Origin: Dendrolimus kikuchii
Lineage: Eukaryota > Arthropoda > Insecta > Lepidoptera > Lasiocampidae
Direction: 5' to 3'
Assembly (NCBI GenBank): GCA_019925095.2
Contig: CM034406.1
Span: forward strand, 17,712,888-17,776,887
Length of the DNA stretch: 64,000 nucleotides
The stretch's first letter is position 1; the number at the start of each line of letters is the position of its first letter. Positions 21,539 through 32,770 of this stretch are shown piece after piece. The translations under genes were made by a program, and so were the position numbers. The notes under the pieces were generated by a model. The model ran no database searches. It had not been told where the DNA came from and saw only the letters and a list, made by a program, of their open reading frames with translations.

Positions 21539-21893
21539 TAGAATGTAGAAACCAAGCAAAACTACGATAGAAACTTTAGTGTCCGCCGATTTTGACGAGA
21601 TAATAATAGCAGAATTGAGCCCATGGACAAAAAAGAAAATTCGTATAAACAGAGTCATAGAAAATAATTAGTATTCTACGAACTATCATATATTGAGTAG
21701 GGACAAAGAATACTGAACGTATCATTTGTAAGGGCGCACTAATGCATTTATAATGTAAATTGAATAATAATAAGCGTTTGTGTGTCATTAACCTTCATAT
21801 CTTATTACTAGCTGGGGCCCACGATTGAACATGTGTTACACTTGGATTATATATACTTGTACATAGCTGTCCACTTCTCCATACCCACTTATA
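21539..21893. other. Stretch without recognised features
   Basis: Contains AATAATAGCAGAATTGAGCC (about 21602), which resembles AATAGCAGAACTGGGATCC near 20169; otherwise nothing assigned. Confidence 0.35.
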
Positions 21894-22250
21894 TCTATAC
21901 TAATGTTATAAAAAGAAAAGATTTGTATGTTTGTAAGGAATAAACTCAAAAACTACTGGACCGAATTCAAAAATTGTTCCACCATTCGAATGCTACATTA
22001 TCCCTGATTAATATAGGCTATATAAAAACTAGGGACCTCTCCTAAAACTTCAATAATGTAAACCATTAATCTAAATAAAAATACGTGGCGCTCGAATCGG
22101 ATTCTACGTTTTTGATGAAATTTTATGTGTGTATGAGTGAGTGGGTGCCGGGGTGGTTTAGATTCACAATTAGACCCGGTAGGTGACGGTGGAATTGGGT
22201 TCTAGATTCTTGTTTTTTCAGGGCAGGACAACGTCTGCCGGGACCACTAG
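21894..22250 (+). mobile_element. Non-autonomous Helitron-like element
   Basis: Starts TCTATACTAATGTTATAAA and contains AAAACTACTGGACCGAATTC. It ends with a hairpin (GGCAG at 22222-22226 pairs with CTGCC at 22235-22239) 7 nt before a CTAG end at 22247-22250. A 5' TC, a 3' CTAG and a subterminal hairpin are the marks of Helitrons. Second and third copies are at 28010-28276 and 28600-28745. The base after CTAG is A, not the usual T. Confidence 0.55.
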
Positions 22251-22301
22251 AGTGTTATAAATTAGGCTAAACCCAGGGCATAGTAAACAATCAAACATTT
22301 T

Positions 22302-22545
22302 AATTTTTTTTATTGCAAAACCGGCAAACAGGCAGACGGCCCACGTGATGAAAAGTGGTTACCGTCGCCTATAGACGTTTGCAACACCAGGGACATGGAA
22401 TAAAGGGGATGCGGTAGCGGAAAGAGGGCCATCGAACTCTCACTCATCGTATGAAATACGATAAGCTCAAGGCTAATTCGTTTTACGCTGGTATTCTGTG
22501 AGAGCGTGGTTTCACATCCCTCGACTCGGCCATGAGCCAAGAGCT
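22302..22545 (-). mobile_element. Tail-sharing retroposon, body B with common tail
   Basis: On the - strand: ACCAGCGTAAAACGAATTAG, TGAGAGTTCGATGGCCCTC, then TGTTGCAAACGTCTATAGGC, GTGGGCCGTCTGCCTGTTTG and GCAATAAAAAAAA. The body resembles the one at 33917-34235; the last 75 bp are those of family A and of the LINE at 16.6 kb. Confidence 0.6.
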
Positions 22546-22614
22546 GTAATCAAAATAATGATTCCAACGTAGCTCTAACACGTCAAATTTAAAGTTTAAT
22601 GACATACAGTCTCT

Positions 22615-22765
22615 CTTAGTTTTCGTATTTGAATACGCTGACGCCTGCTATTTGGACTCCACCGTAGAACAGCTAAACAAGCTCGAGCGACTTTATACAT
22701 TTTGTATTAGGATCGTATTTAAATTGTGAAAACATGTTTCCGAATTTCGTAAAAGACTCGTATGA
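22615..22765 (+). pseudogene. LINE ORF2 thumb-region fragment
   Basis: In one + frame: EYADACYLDSTVEQLNKLER, then LYTFCIRIVF and, after a stop, VSEFRKRL. The Y-D-CYL...LNKLERL...CIR-IF pattern is that of jockey/CR1-type reverse transcriptase ORFs. Confidence 0.55.
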
Positions 22766-22794
22766 GCACCTGTATATTCACTAACATTTACAGA

Positions 22795-23030
22795 GTTGAA
22801 AATCACGTGACAAACTGTAAAACTGGAAGACTACGGGTACAAATGTAAAGGTAGACCAAATGAGGTGATCAATGGATTGTGTGAAGGATGACATGATGAT
22901 TTGTGATGTGACAGAGGACGTACATATGTCAAAATATACGTATATAAATCCAATAGGAGTAGAGAAGGAAAATACATTCTGCCGACCGCAAATAATTGGG
23001 AGTAGGTGAAAGAAAAGATGAACTTTACTC
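22795..23030 (+). pseudogene. RTE-like LINE family C, 3' end
   Basis: GGTACAAATGTAAAGGTAG, ATTGTGTGAAGGATGACATG, TTTGTGATGTGACAGAGGAC and CAAATAATTGGGAG. A + frame gives the C-VKDDM---DVTED pattern typical of RTE-type C-termini. Confidence 0.6.
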
Positions 23031-23717
23031 ACAATTTTTCTCTCCTTTACAAGATAATAATTAATTATTACTCCAAATAATATTAACATTTTAGCCTGCT
23101 ACCTGCCTGAAAGTGTATCTCTTATAGGTTTTGAAAGAGCTCAACAGATTTTTATGAAAGTTTTAAGGAACAAAGCAGGAATAAGAATTTATTTTTAATT
23201 ATCGTGTGTGATACCAATATACCTAATTTGCAAGCAAACGTAAAGGCGAGTTTTTAATAATTTTAATATTTATTTTTTATTATAATAAAATCAATAAGTT
23301 TGCTCTGAGTTTACGTGTTCAAAATTAGGAAGAATAGCTACTAGCAACATCAAGGAGAACAAAGTGAAACTAACCACTGTGGGGGAAGCAGTGAGGATGT
23401 ATGAGATTCGCCACGTTCGGATGGCACTGTCATCCCCAAGATGTACTATTATTGCCACCTCAATAGGGGTTGCCCATTAAAATCCCTTGGTGTTCTGTCC
23501 TTCGCCTGTTTGCCAGGGCCACGGGTACGTAGAATAGCCACTCCGCAGGAAAACCCTTACTATCTAACGTTGTCTACTTTGCTCTACTACTAGTGCATTC
23601 TAAACTGTTGCAAAAAGCAATAAACCGAGTAGCTGACATCATTTGTTGGAAACGCGACTTAAAAATAATATCAGTGTGTTTACCAAATATAAAAAAATCT
23701 AACAAATAATATAAAAA
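23031..23717. other. Stretch without recognised features
   Basis: 23340-23560 is less AT-rich and could be an old repeat, but no family or frame is convincing. Confidence 0.35.
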
Positions 23718-23972
23718 GCCGTGGTAGCGTAATGACTATCACGTGTCCCCAAACTCAAAGGGACCCCATGCACCACTTAGGCAGTTTTCAGACCTAATAT
23801 GCATATTGTTACAATTACTACGTACTGACTATGGTGAAGGCAAACATCGTGATGAAACATGCACATCCAGATAACCGATGTGTTAAACCTGTCAAGCCGC
23901 CTTAGACAAGCGTGGCGGGTATATTGTCTGAGCCCAGCAGTGAGACGTTTATGTGCTGTTATTATTATACCA
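23718..23972 (+). mobile_element. tRNA-headed SINE, near full-length copy
   Basis: Order: GCCGTGGTAGCGTAATGAC (polymerase III A-box match TAGCGTAATGA), a B-box-like region at 23750-23775, CACCACTTAGGCAGTTTT, the GTTAAACCTGTCAAGCCGCC box, AAGCGTGGCGGGTATA, GAGCCCAGCAGTGAGACGTT and a short (ATT)n tail. About 250 bp. Other copies: 620-750, 6640-6786, 19144-19376, 46318-46520 and 55785-55930. Confidence 0.75.
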
Positions 23973-24215
23973 AATATTTATTCAGTGTCGTTTTCCAGAT
24001 GATTAAAGTTATTTCTATACTTCCTAGTTTTATCCTGTTTATTAGGGCCAATATAACATCGCATTTTCCTGCTAAATGGTAAACCTCAATATTAGAAACT
24101 TACATAATAATGATTTCATAGAACATTATGCATCACGCTGGACGGATTCTGTGATCTACAGTTGTATGTATGAGTCCACCTAATTTACTGGAACACACAG
24201 GCTCCGGGATCGATT

Positions 24216-24480
24216 TTTTTATTGCAGGATTTCAGCAGACAGGCGATTCCAGGGAGGATAAATTTCGTACACAAACTTTCCGTTATTTACTCTGGTAATA
24301 AGTGTCTTGTCTGTGGGCTAGGCATGACCAGCGGCCCTATTATGGACCACATCTGTAATAGGGCCGATACAGCAAACGAATACTGGAGTGGAGAGACTGT
24401 CCTAGTAGACCTAGTTCAATAAACCGGTGACATGCGGAAGTTTGCCGGTAGGAGTTTCATGACGCAAGTGGAGGAACGTT
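24216..24480. other. Family A tail tip (-) followed by an unassigned open stretch
   Basis: 24216-24243 is the 3' tip of a family A retroposon on the - strand (CTGCTGAAATCCTGCAATAA). The + frame to 24422 contains CLVCGLGMTSGPIMDHICNR, superficially zinc-motif-like (C-x2-C...H...C). I do not recognise it and see no splice context. Confidence 0.3.
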
Positions 24481-25864
24481 ATAGGTATGTAGCGCTAACT
24501 TAGGGAGGGATTACGTTGGACTGACGACTATGGATCTAAAGTAGATATGAGTTTGCATAGGACGTTTGAAACAACAACAAAAAAAATTGGTTGACTTATA
24601 TAACTCCAACACTCCAAAGGCATTTATTGCTGTACTTATGTACTGTAAATATGAATGAATCCACGACGCGGATGTCTGATTATTTAGGCCTATATAAGTT
24701 TATTCAAAATAGTAGAATATATTCATAAGAACTGAACACAAAGAACATAACATTAAAAGCACTGAACGAATTTTTTTTTAAACATATCTAACTGATAGCA
24801 TATAAAAACTACAAAGGCATTTTTAACGTCACGTTGCGAAGCGGTGTACATAGACTAGGAAGTAAAATTAAATTTTAAATTATATGTATTATGGACCTTC
24901 AAAAAGTGTTCTCCAATGGAACTTATTTTGAATAAAATCTTCGTCAGTACGATTTTCGCCGTAAAGAAATATTTTGCCAAGTATCACGTAACTTTTTATT
25001 TTCATTTACAATAATATTTGTGCATGTAAGAACTATAATCTATGTATTTTTTATCTGTATAATATGAATTTATTGACTTTCGCTAAAACCTGATCAAGAA
25101 ATATTATTTATTAAATTCCACGTATATCTTTATGGCTGCTCTTAGCAACGAATAACTGGACAATAAATGCTTTTTCATACAAAATTGGGTATTGCGTAGC
25201 CATCTGCGATTAATCTGGGGCCATAAAGTTTGATGCAGAGTATGATGTACGTTAAAGAGTTTTTTGCTATTAGAAGTCTTAACGTTATTCTTGGCAGTCT
25301 TGTGCATTTTGGACTCTAAGGTTCAATATCCTATTTTTCTGTGTTTACTTTTAACTTTCGCTAAAGTGGTCATATGAATAGTGGAGCACAAAATAGTCAC
25401 ATTTTAAGACGCAATCCATGCATTTACAAAGACGTTAGTTTTAGGACTTTTAGGTAAAAGAACTAATTAAATCGAGGTCTGTATTAAATGATTATTATAC
25501 TATTTCTATTTTAGAGCGACTTTAAAACATGAAGGAGGTTCTCAGTTCTTATGAATACAGGTATATAATTTTAACAAAAATTTTGAAACGCTACTGTGTG
25601 TCATATTTATGAATATTCACGAATACACATGGATGGAAATGTGGAATATATTGAAACTATACGGGCAGCTGGAAAACAATTTATTGAAAGTGACAACATT
25701 TGGCTATTTTTTCGGCCCTTGTTTATAAATTTGGTATAAACACAGAAATGGTTTTTTTTTTTTTTCTTAAGTGAGTATTTTCAGCAACGTGGTTGAACGT
25801 AGGATGTTTTTGTAACAGATAATGGGTAGTTTTCGTAAGGAGGGATGAAAGTAACGTGGCAAAA
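24481..25864. other. AT-rich stretch without recognised features
   Basis: No exon or repeat family assigned; a T-run lies at 25751-25765. Confidence 0.4.
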
Positions 25865-26045
25865 AGAATGTTAATCTGCAAGATTGATGGGTACAAATGT
25901 AAAGGTAGTCCAAAAGAGATGGATGGATTGTGTGAAGGATGATTTGTGGTGTGACAGAGGATATATATCAGAATAGAGGAGTGTGGAAGGAAAAGACATT
26001 GTGCTGACCCCCAAATAATTGGGATAAGAATAAAGAAAAAAGAGT
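25865..26045 (+). pseudogene. RTE-like LINE family C, 3' end
   Basis: CTGCAAGATTGATGGGTAC, GATGGATGGATTGTGTGAAG and GACATTGTGCTGACCCCC, then CAAATAATTGGGATAAG. Best-preserved of the three copies (20932, 22795, 25865), all on the + strand. Confidence 0.65.
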
Positions 26046-26924
26046 TTTCGTAAGATACGGCTTTGAATGCTATGCGGAGGAAGTTGTGTGGGAAATAACT
26101 ATTTTAAATTAGATGCTGAAAATACATACAAAGAAATATTTATATCATTGAGTGGATATTATGGGACTTTTATGTAATATTAGACGATGGTGTGAACGAA
26201 GATAAAATGCACCTAATGTAGCTAACTACCCAATATGGGGGAAGGTGCAATACAAAAGTTATGTCGTACGTTATTGGTAGTTGTGAAAGTAGTTTAAATT
26301 ATGGGCAAATTGCCATGCAGTAGGATATTATAGCGACTCGTGTATTGACATAGTACGTGAAAATAACCACTTTTCGTCACGTCCTGACTTGCTATGATAA
26401 CTTTATCAAGAGCTTACATAAGAATAACTGGCACGTGCAAGTAAAATCACGGCACAACCACGATGTTTATATAACAGTTTCAAGAGAAATGGAGAAAACC
26501 AACACGTCCAATTTACGCAGTTAGGTAGGTATACGAGAAACTTGCAATCTGATGACGAAATAGAAACAACAGAGAATATTATCTACGCATTTTTGTCTAT
26601 GATAACACTTGATTAATGCAAATGATTAAATGTATAGGATGTACATACCCTATATGTGTTAAGTATTAAGAAATTAATACATACCTTATAGCTGCAAATG
26701 GAATTCAAAGAACCCAACGGGACTTCGCTTTCGAGTAATACGCACGGACACGAAACTTACACTTGGTTACCACAATATTTTTAAACTTTATAGCGTTGTT
26801 TTTCACCACAGATAACGCTACCCCGTGTCACAAGTAACTTTTGACGATAAATGACGTGTTTAGAATTTTCCAAAAGTCCATTGAACTGTTTCGGTTGAAA
26901 TTTACGTCCAGCGAAATTATAAGT
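26046..26924. other. Stretch without recognised features
   Basis: Nothing coding or repetitive assigned upstream of the GC island. Confidence 0.35.
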
Positions 26925-27160
26925 ACGGAATGGCAACGCTGTATAGACGACGTGTATGTTTTGCGTTTCGTCCGCACCGCGGCGCCTCAGTCAGAGGGGG
27001 GCGGAGCCGGGCGGGCGCGGGGCGCGCGCGACAGAGACACAACACCCACACTCTGCCACGTCGCAATGAAATTCTTTTTTCACGGCGTGCTTATGGGATT
27101 CTATACCGAAACTGCGATTGTTTAGATGGCGAAGACATCGGACGGTGGTAAGCGCCGCGG
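26925..27160 (+). promoter_or_regulatory. GC-rich island; candidate promoter and first exon on the + strand
   Basis: GC- and CpG-rich block within AT-rich DNA. TCAGTC at 26987-26992 matches the arthropod initiator consensus. Downstream are a short upstream frame (ATG at 27066, 19 codons) and a second ATG near 27125 whose frame (Met-Ala-Lys-Thr-Ser-Asp-Gly) runs into a donor-like GGTAAGC at about 27146. No further exon was identified, so the transcript is hypothetical. GC-rich sequence continues to about 27340. Confidence 0.35.
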
Positions 27161-28009
27161 CGACTGGTGACCTTTTGGTATCGCGTCACCGCGGGTGGCG
27201 ATAACACGAGGTCGTCGGTCGAATGCGCGCCGTTGCCAGCTCGCTGCGTCATTCGAGCCCACGTTTCCACAGATTACGAAAGTCGGCGAAATCCCCGTGG
27301 CCCTTTGATACCTGCCTCCTGCCTACCGAGCTGGCCCTAGACACGCGAAGCCATGCGCTAACCTACATATAAACACAAGGCACTGCGCTATATTCGCCTA
27401 TTAATGCTTATTATATATACACCGGATAGTTTACATTGTTAGCTGGCTCCATGCGAATGCCATGAAATGAGAGTTATTACGGTGGCTCGCCCCCTATGGC
27501 GTCGTTCCAGGTTTCACAATTTTTGCGAAATAGGGCGCTCTGGGGAGGAATTAGGTAGTTTTAGCGTTGCAACCGCTCGGAAATAGCCCTCTACCTACCA
27601 ACATTCCAACGCCGTATTTCAAGCCAGGAGTACTATTTATCAACATTACGCTGAGAAAATCGTGTGGGCTTACGGCCTACACACTGTAGATGCATAGACA
27701 AGTTTATATTTATTTTTTATCGTGTTAGCTCTAGGCTCAAAACAGTTGTACACAGTATTCTTTGGCATGGAAACTTAAAATTGTTGTACATTATTATCTG
27801 TAGGTATAAATTTATGAGTTAAACGAAAAGATAATCAAAAGAAAAATTGATAAATTTTTATATATATTCTTAGTGATTTTATAATCAGATATGGAAACTT
27901 CATTAATGATAACAAAAATATGTAATAATAATAATAATCGGGAGACAAATACACATATTGTATATCCCCAAATTAAGCAAGTTAAGCTTGTGTTATAGGT
28001 AATATACAA
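27161..28009. other. Stretch downstream of the GC island
   Basis: 27161-27340 remains GC-rich; the remainder is AT-rich with no assigned feature. Confidence 0.35.
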
Positions 28010-28276
28010 TGCCCTACTCTGTAAAGAATACTGGACGGAAAAATTCTTTCACCATTAGAATGCTATTATTGCTAGCTATATAGCTATATTAATTACTAGA
28101 AAAAATTAGGGATGCCTTCGAAAACTTCAATAATGTAACCCAAGGTGTAAAAAAAGAACTTGTTTGAGTGGGTCCGGGGATGGTTTAGATTCACAATTAG
28201 ACCTGGTAGATGGCGCTGGAATCGGATTCTAGATTTTTATTTTTTCAGGACAGAATAACTCTGTTGGAACCGCTAG
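28010..28276 (+). mobile_element. Non-autonomous Helitron-like element, 5'-truncated
   Basis: Contains ATACTGGACGGAAAAATTC, TGGTTTAGATTCACAATTAG and the 3' hairpin ACAGA (28250-28254) / TCTGT (28260-28264), followed by CTAG at 28273-28276 and T. Hairpin bases differ from the copy at 21894 but pairing is kept. Confidence 0.55.
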
Positions 28277-28599
28277 TAGATAATAATTAAAAAAGCAAAC
28301 CGACAAACTGACCACCTGTGTAAGTGGTTACCTTCGCCCATGGATATATAATAGAATACGTCTCCAAAACTAAAGAAGTTGACGCGTTGCCTACCTTTTT
28401 GAGACTTTGGATAATTGTTTACCTTCCTATGGATACGGTGGTTTACCCGTGGACCTACCAACTAACTACTCTGGTGCTCTACCACAACGCATTCCTAGGA
28501 TTTCGGAATCCTGTGGCCCTGATGGCCCGGGTCGTATATTTATATATTATATTTCTTCTGTACGAGTGTACTCTGAACTCTTTCTATGCCGCTGCAGCT

Positions 28600-28745
28600 G
28601 AAACAATTTTGATGACATTTTTTGTGTGCTTGAGTGGGTCCCAGGATATTTAGATCCACAATTGGTCCCGGTAGGTAACCCTGCAATCGGGTTATGCATT
28701 TTTATTCTTTTAGGGAAGGTCCACGTCTGTCGAGCCCGCTTGTGT
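28600..28745 (+). mobile_element. Helitron-like 3' end, degenerate
   Basis: TTGAGTGGGTCCCAGGATA, ATTGGTCCCGGTAGGT and CGTCTGTCGAGCCCGCTTG follow the order of the other two copies. Hairpin and CTAG end are lost. Confidence 0.4.
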
Positions 28746-30855
28746 ATTTATAAAATATAAAACAACCACAAGATTATAACTCTAAAAAGGGTACGGTAAA
28801 GGAAAGTCAACTGGGAATAACAGTAAAATAAACAATAATATTTTATCAGAAACAGAACTTGGAGTCAGTCCAACTAATGTACACAATTTGATATTTTTAT
28901 ATGGCTTTTGTTTATTCTTTGCCCGGCTATTGTTCGTAAATTATTTGTTTGTCAGTTTGTCTGCGTTGTTTATTATGCCGAGTACAACGTCATGCTAATG
29001 ATTGTTAAAATGACTGGGCTAATAGTTTAGGATTTGAAGAAAAAAAAGGTTAATTTATTTTATGTATGAACAAGTAGTCGTGTGAGAGTCGGTATCACAC
29101 ATAAAGAGTTTTTTATTTTATGATTTTTGTTCTGATAATATATAACACGTTTTTCTTCTGGAGACCCGTAAAAAGAATTAACAAACAAGTTACTAAAATA
29201 ATCCTACGTCTGTGGAGGTATACGTGAACATGACTTTCTTTTTTTAACTTTTTGTTATTTAAAACATTTTTGTAGATGAAATAATTGAAAATATTTATTT
29301 CTTGATAGTTTCCTTTCAAGTTTTGACCGATACAGTCTGAAGATATGTTTTAAAGCGATGAGAATGATTTGTGGCGTCATCTAGTTATGTACAATTTGAG
29401 AGCTTTTCAAAGTTATGATTTTATTTTAGTATTTGTCTTTCCTGATATTTATGTTTCGTCTTGATATATCAAAAGCATGATTTGTAAACAACATTACTTG
29501 TCATTTTAATTAGTTTCGTAACAAAATACGCTTTGCTGGCACGTTGCCTTGCGTAAATTCTTTTTGATTCAGCGCAAAATGTGTTATTTTATTCATACGT
29601 AATATTGTACAAGCTATTTCCAACGACTGGGCTTAAAAATAGTAGAATTAAATATTTGTGACTATTTTCAATTATCCTTTTTCAGGCTTTTCAAAAAATA
29701 TATAATATGGGGTAATTCTTTTTAGTATTCTGTAGATAGAATTCTGTAGATTAAAATACAGAAAGGAACGGAAATTATATGTATTATTGTATTCCATTCC
29801 ATTCGTCCATTTGTCAGTAGTCTCTCTATCATTCTATGCAGTACTCATTTAATCAAAAATATTCATGTAAGTGAGGGATGCAAAAGAAATTAAATGTTTT
29901 TGGCAACTTAATCAGATTTTAAAAAACTATAATAATGTTTCTAAATGACTTTTTTTTAAAGTAATTTGATGGAGTGATAATCGTAACAAAATTAAACTTT
30001 AAACTAGGTATACGCTGAAAGTTTCTTTGGCTTAAAGTGTTAGCTACCAAGCCATAACACAAAAGAAACCTAGAATATTGGATAGTCCGTGAACAATCAA
30101 GCACTTGCCTATTTTTAACTATACTCTTATTTTACTTTTTTAAAACTATAACTACAGTTTTTTTTTTAACTTGTAACATTACTTTAATTACATGATAATG
30201 TTTTGGCGCCTGAACGAAAACTTGAAATGCCAACGGTCTTTAATTGGACTCTCAATCTCACGTAAATGCAGCTGTCAATTAATCTTTTGGAACGAAAAAA
30301 ATATCAGAACACAAAGTAATAATATGAAAGTTTGAATGATTTTAGGTTGTGAAGAATTCAAATTTTATGATTTATTAAACCAACCTATTTGGAACAAAAA
30401 ATATCCAACCAAACTTAATATAAAACGTGAAAGGATATTTTTTTTATTTGGTGTAATGCGTTATTTGTGATCTGATTGGGCCACAAGCAATATCTTTGTC
30501 ATTATCACAAGTGTGGCCCCCAGCATAAATATTGGAGTTGCTAGAGTAGAAAAATTTGCGAAAGTGGCACCCATGTTATTTTCTACTTTAATTTGCCTCA
30601 ATGAATTTAAATTCAATTCAATTCATGGGAATTCAAGTTGTCTCAATTGTTTAGTCAAATGTGCCTTTTCGTGCTTCTACAAAAATTACCTCATTTGGTG
30701 TCAATAAAAGCCTAAAATTTAGCTGAAACTTCTACTTAAGAATTATTTCAAAACTTGAATATTCATGAATAATTGACATTGGTGACAAATGGTGCATAGC
30801 CATATTTAAGAATAAGCAAATATTTTTTAAAGCTTTACGTTAAATACATGATTCT
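28746..30855. other. 2.1-kb AT-rich stretch without recognised features
   Basis: Strongly AT-rich; no repeat family, RNA gene or exon could be supported. Confidence 0.4.
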
Positions 30856-30977
30856 ATAATAAAACTATGTTTTAACGGTTTTAAGCGCGGTAATTTTATT
30901 TGATTTTGGTTTTTCCGACGTTTCGAAAATCAAATAAAATTACCGCGCTTAAAACCGTTAAAACGTAGTTTTATTAT
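30856..30977. repeat. Large hairpin: 52-bp inverted arms, 18-bp loop
   Basis: Arms 30856-30907 and 30926-30977 are complementary with one visible mismatch. Each carries TTTTAACGGTTTTAAGCGCG, or its complement, and AAAATCAAATAAAATTACCG; the loop is GGTTTTTCCGACGTTTCG. A single-arm, diverged relative with the same order (TTTAAGCACAG, then GAAGTTTCGGCCAC) is in HspBP1 intron 3 at 59065-59165. Confidence 0.8.
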
Positions 30978-31780
30978 GTATACAAGTCGCGAAAACTTAA
31001 GAAAATATTATATGATTCTAGCTAATCCCTGGATATAAAATAACAAAACTTTTATTTGAAAAGGGTAAAGAAGTTTATTTTCATTAGAAAGAAACGTACT
31101 TTTTTAGTATGAGAGTATTTATTTGAAGCTTCTCTAGGTAAAAGTGCTTAATCAATGAAATAGTAATCAGCCGAAGTTCCGAGAACTTAAATAAAAATAT
31201 TTGAGATCTAAAAATATTTCAACATGGATTACGATAAGGTACATAACATGGTAATCTCATCTGAATTTACTATAAACCGCTTTTATTATTCATTATAATA
31301 AAAAAAAAGAATTACGAATAGTTTTGGAGATCCGTACCTAAATGAAAAAGGGATTACTTAATTTCGTCTTTATCTGTCTGTTCGCCTATCTATTCACATC
31401 ACAATACCGTTACCGTTTTATAGGTGCACTTTGCTTGAAAAGAAAGGTGTCTTCTGCCACATTAAAATTATGCAGTGAAAACGCAAATAAAAATTAATAT
31501 TTTCATTCTGTAGATATAAAGTGAAACTAAAAGCTGGTTTTTGAGATCAATTTGATAATTTATCATTGTCAACCTTAAAAATTCAAATAAAAATTAACAA
31601 AAAACAAAACCGACTTCAGAAGTAACTAAAAAGCAAGTACATATTAATATTTCTTACATAAAATTAAAAAGAGGTCGTATTGGCACTGGCACTTTAGCTG
31701 TCAAGATATTTTGAATTCTGCGACAAATTGTTCTCTTGTTCTTTTTTTTGTCCTCTCATGTCTGTCTTATTATTTTTTAA
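30978..31780. other. AT-rich stretch without recognised features
   Basis: Nothing assigned. Confidence 0.35.
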
Positions 31781-32770
31781 GTTTATGGTTTGACAACTAG
31801 GCCTTTAAGCCAGGCGCAATTGTATTGTAGGCTACAATCGACGCAATTCAACAGACTTCTTGTGAAAACTCGAAAGGCCACATTTGGCTATACAGTTCAC
31901 ATTTCTGACAAAAACACATAATTACTACTCAAAAACTATCAATATCCTACAACTATTATTCATTTTAGAGTAATTTTACACATTTTTAGAAAATAAAACT
32001 GCACAGCACAGCGTCCCCTTTCAGTTCCCACCAAAAAATCCTGTCTGTCTTGTAATCGCGTATAGGGGACGCAATACCAAATTTATATCCTTTACATTGA
32101 TAATTTTTAGTCATTCAAACAATCGATCACTCAACGCTCATCCTGGAATTCTAAAATTAGTAACCTGTAATTCTATCAGTCAGTTCCGCTTGTAATTATT
32201 TAGAATGTGGTTTTTGAGAGCTATTTATAAATAAATGGGAAAATCGAAGTTCCCTGGGCGCAGAGTTTTGCCGGGAGCATACCCACCCACTGTTTGCGAA
32301 GCTCCGAAGGTCGCCCCCTTCCCACCCCACGCACCACCCGTGGGGTGAAATCCGCTATACACTTTGTGTGTCTACACAGTTGGCTGTGGAAAATGTTTTG
32401 AGTTTGTTGCAATAGAAAACAGATATCTAGGTGTACATATGTTTGAGATGTACTTATGTATGCGTAAACTAGAATACTCTATGGCGTTGGTTATCCATAT
32501 GTGTCTTTTTGAGTTTTTAGCGGGAACTGAAAGGGGACGTTGTGCTGTGCAGTTTTATTTTCCAAAAATGTGTGAAATTACTCTAAAATGAACAATAGTT
32601 GTAGGATATTGACAGTTTTAGACTAGTAATTATGTGTTTTTGCGAGAAATGTGAACTATATAGCCAAATGTGGCCTTTCGAGTTTTCAAAAGAACTCCGT
32701 TGAATGACGTCAATTGTAGCCTACAATACAACGGCGTTTGGCTTAAAGGCCTAGTTGCCAAGCCTTAAAC
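31781..32770. mobile_element. 990-bp element with ~260-bp terminal inverted repeats
   Basis: Left arm 31781-32040 and right arm 32511-32770 are long imperfect inverted repeats: CAACTAGGCCTTTAAGCC, CTCGAAAGGCCACATTTGGC, CAATATCCTACAACTATT, AAAATAAAACTGCACAGCAC and GTCCCCTTTCAGTTCCC in the left arm all return in reverse complement. The 470-bp centre has a GC-rich patch (32260-32345) and no transposase-like frame. Relatives are at 49170-49386, 53000-53724 and in HspBP1 intron 3. A non-autonomous DNA transposon or foldback element; superfamily unknown, target duplication not clear. Confidence 0.75.

Noticed and set aside
24222..24422. Zinc-motif-like peptide (CLVCG...H..C) as a host gene
   Set aside because: Starts inside a retroposon tail, has no splice signals or second motif, and I do not recognise it.
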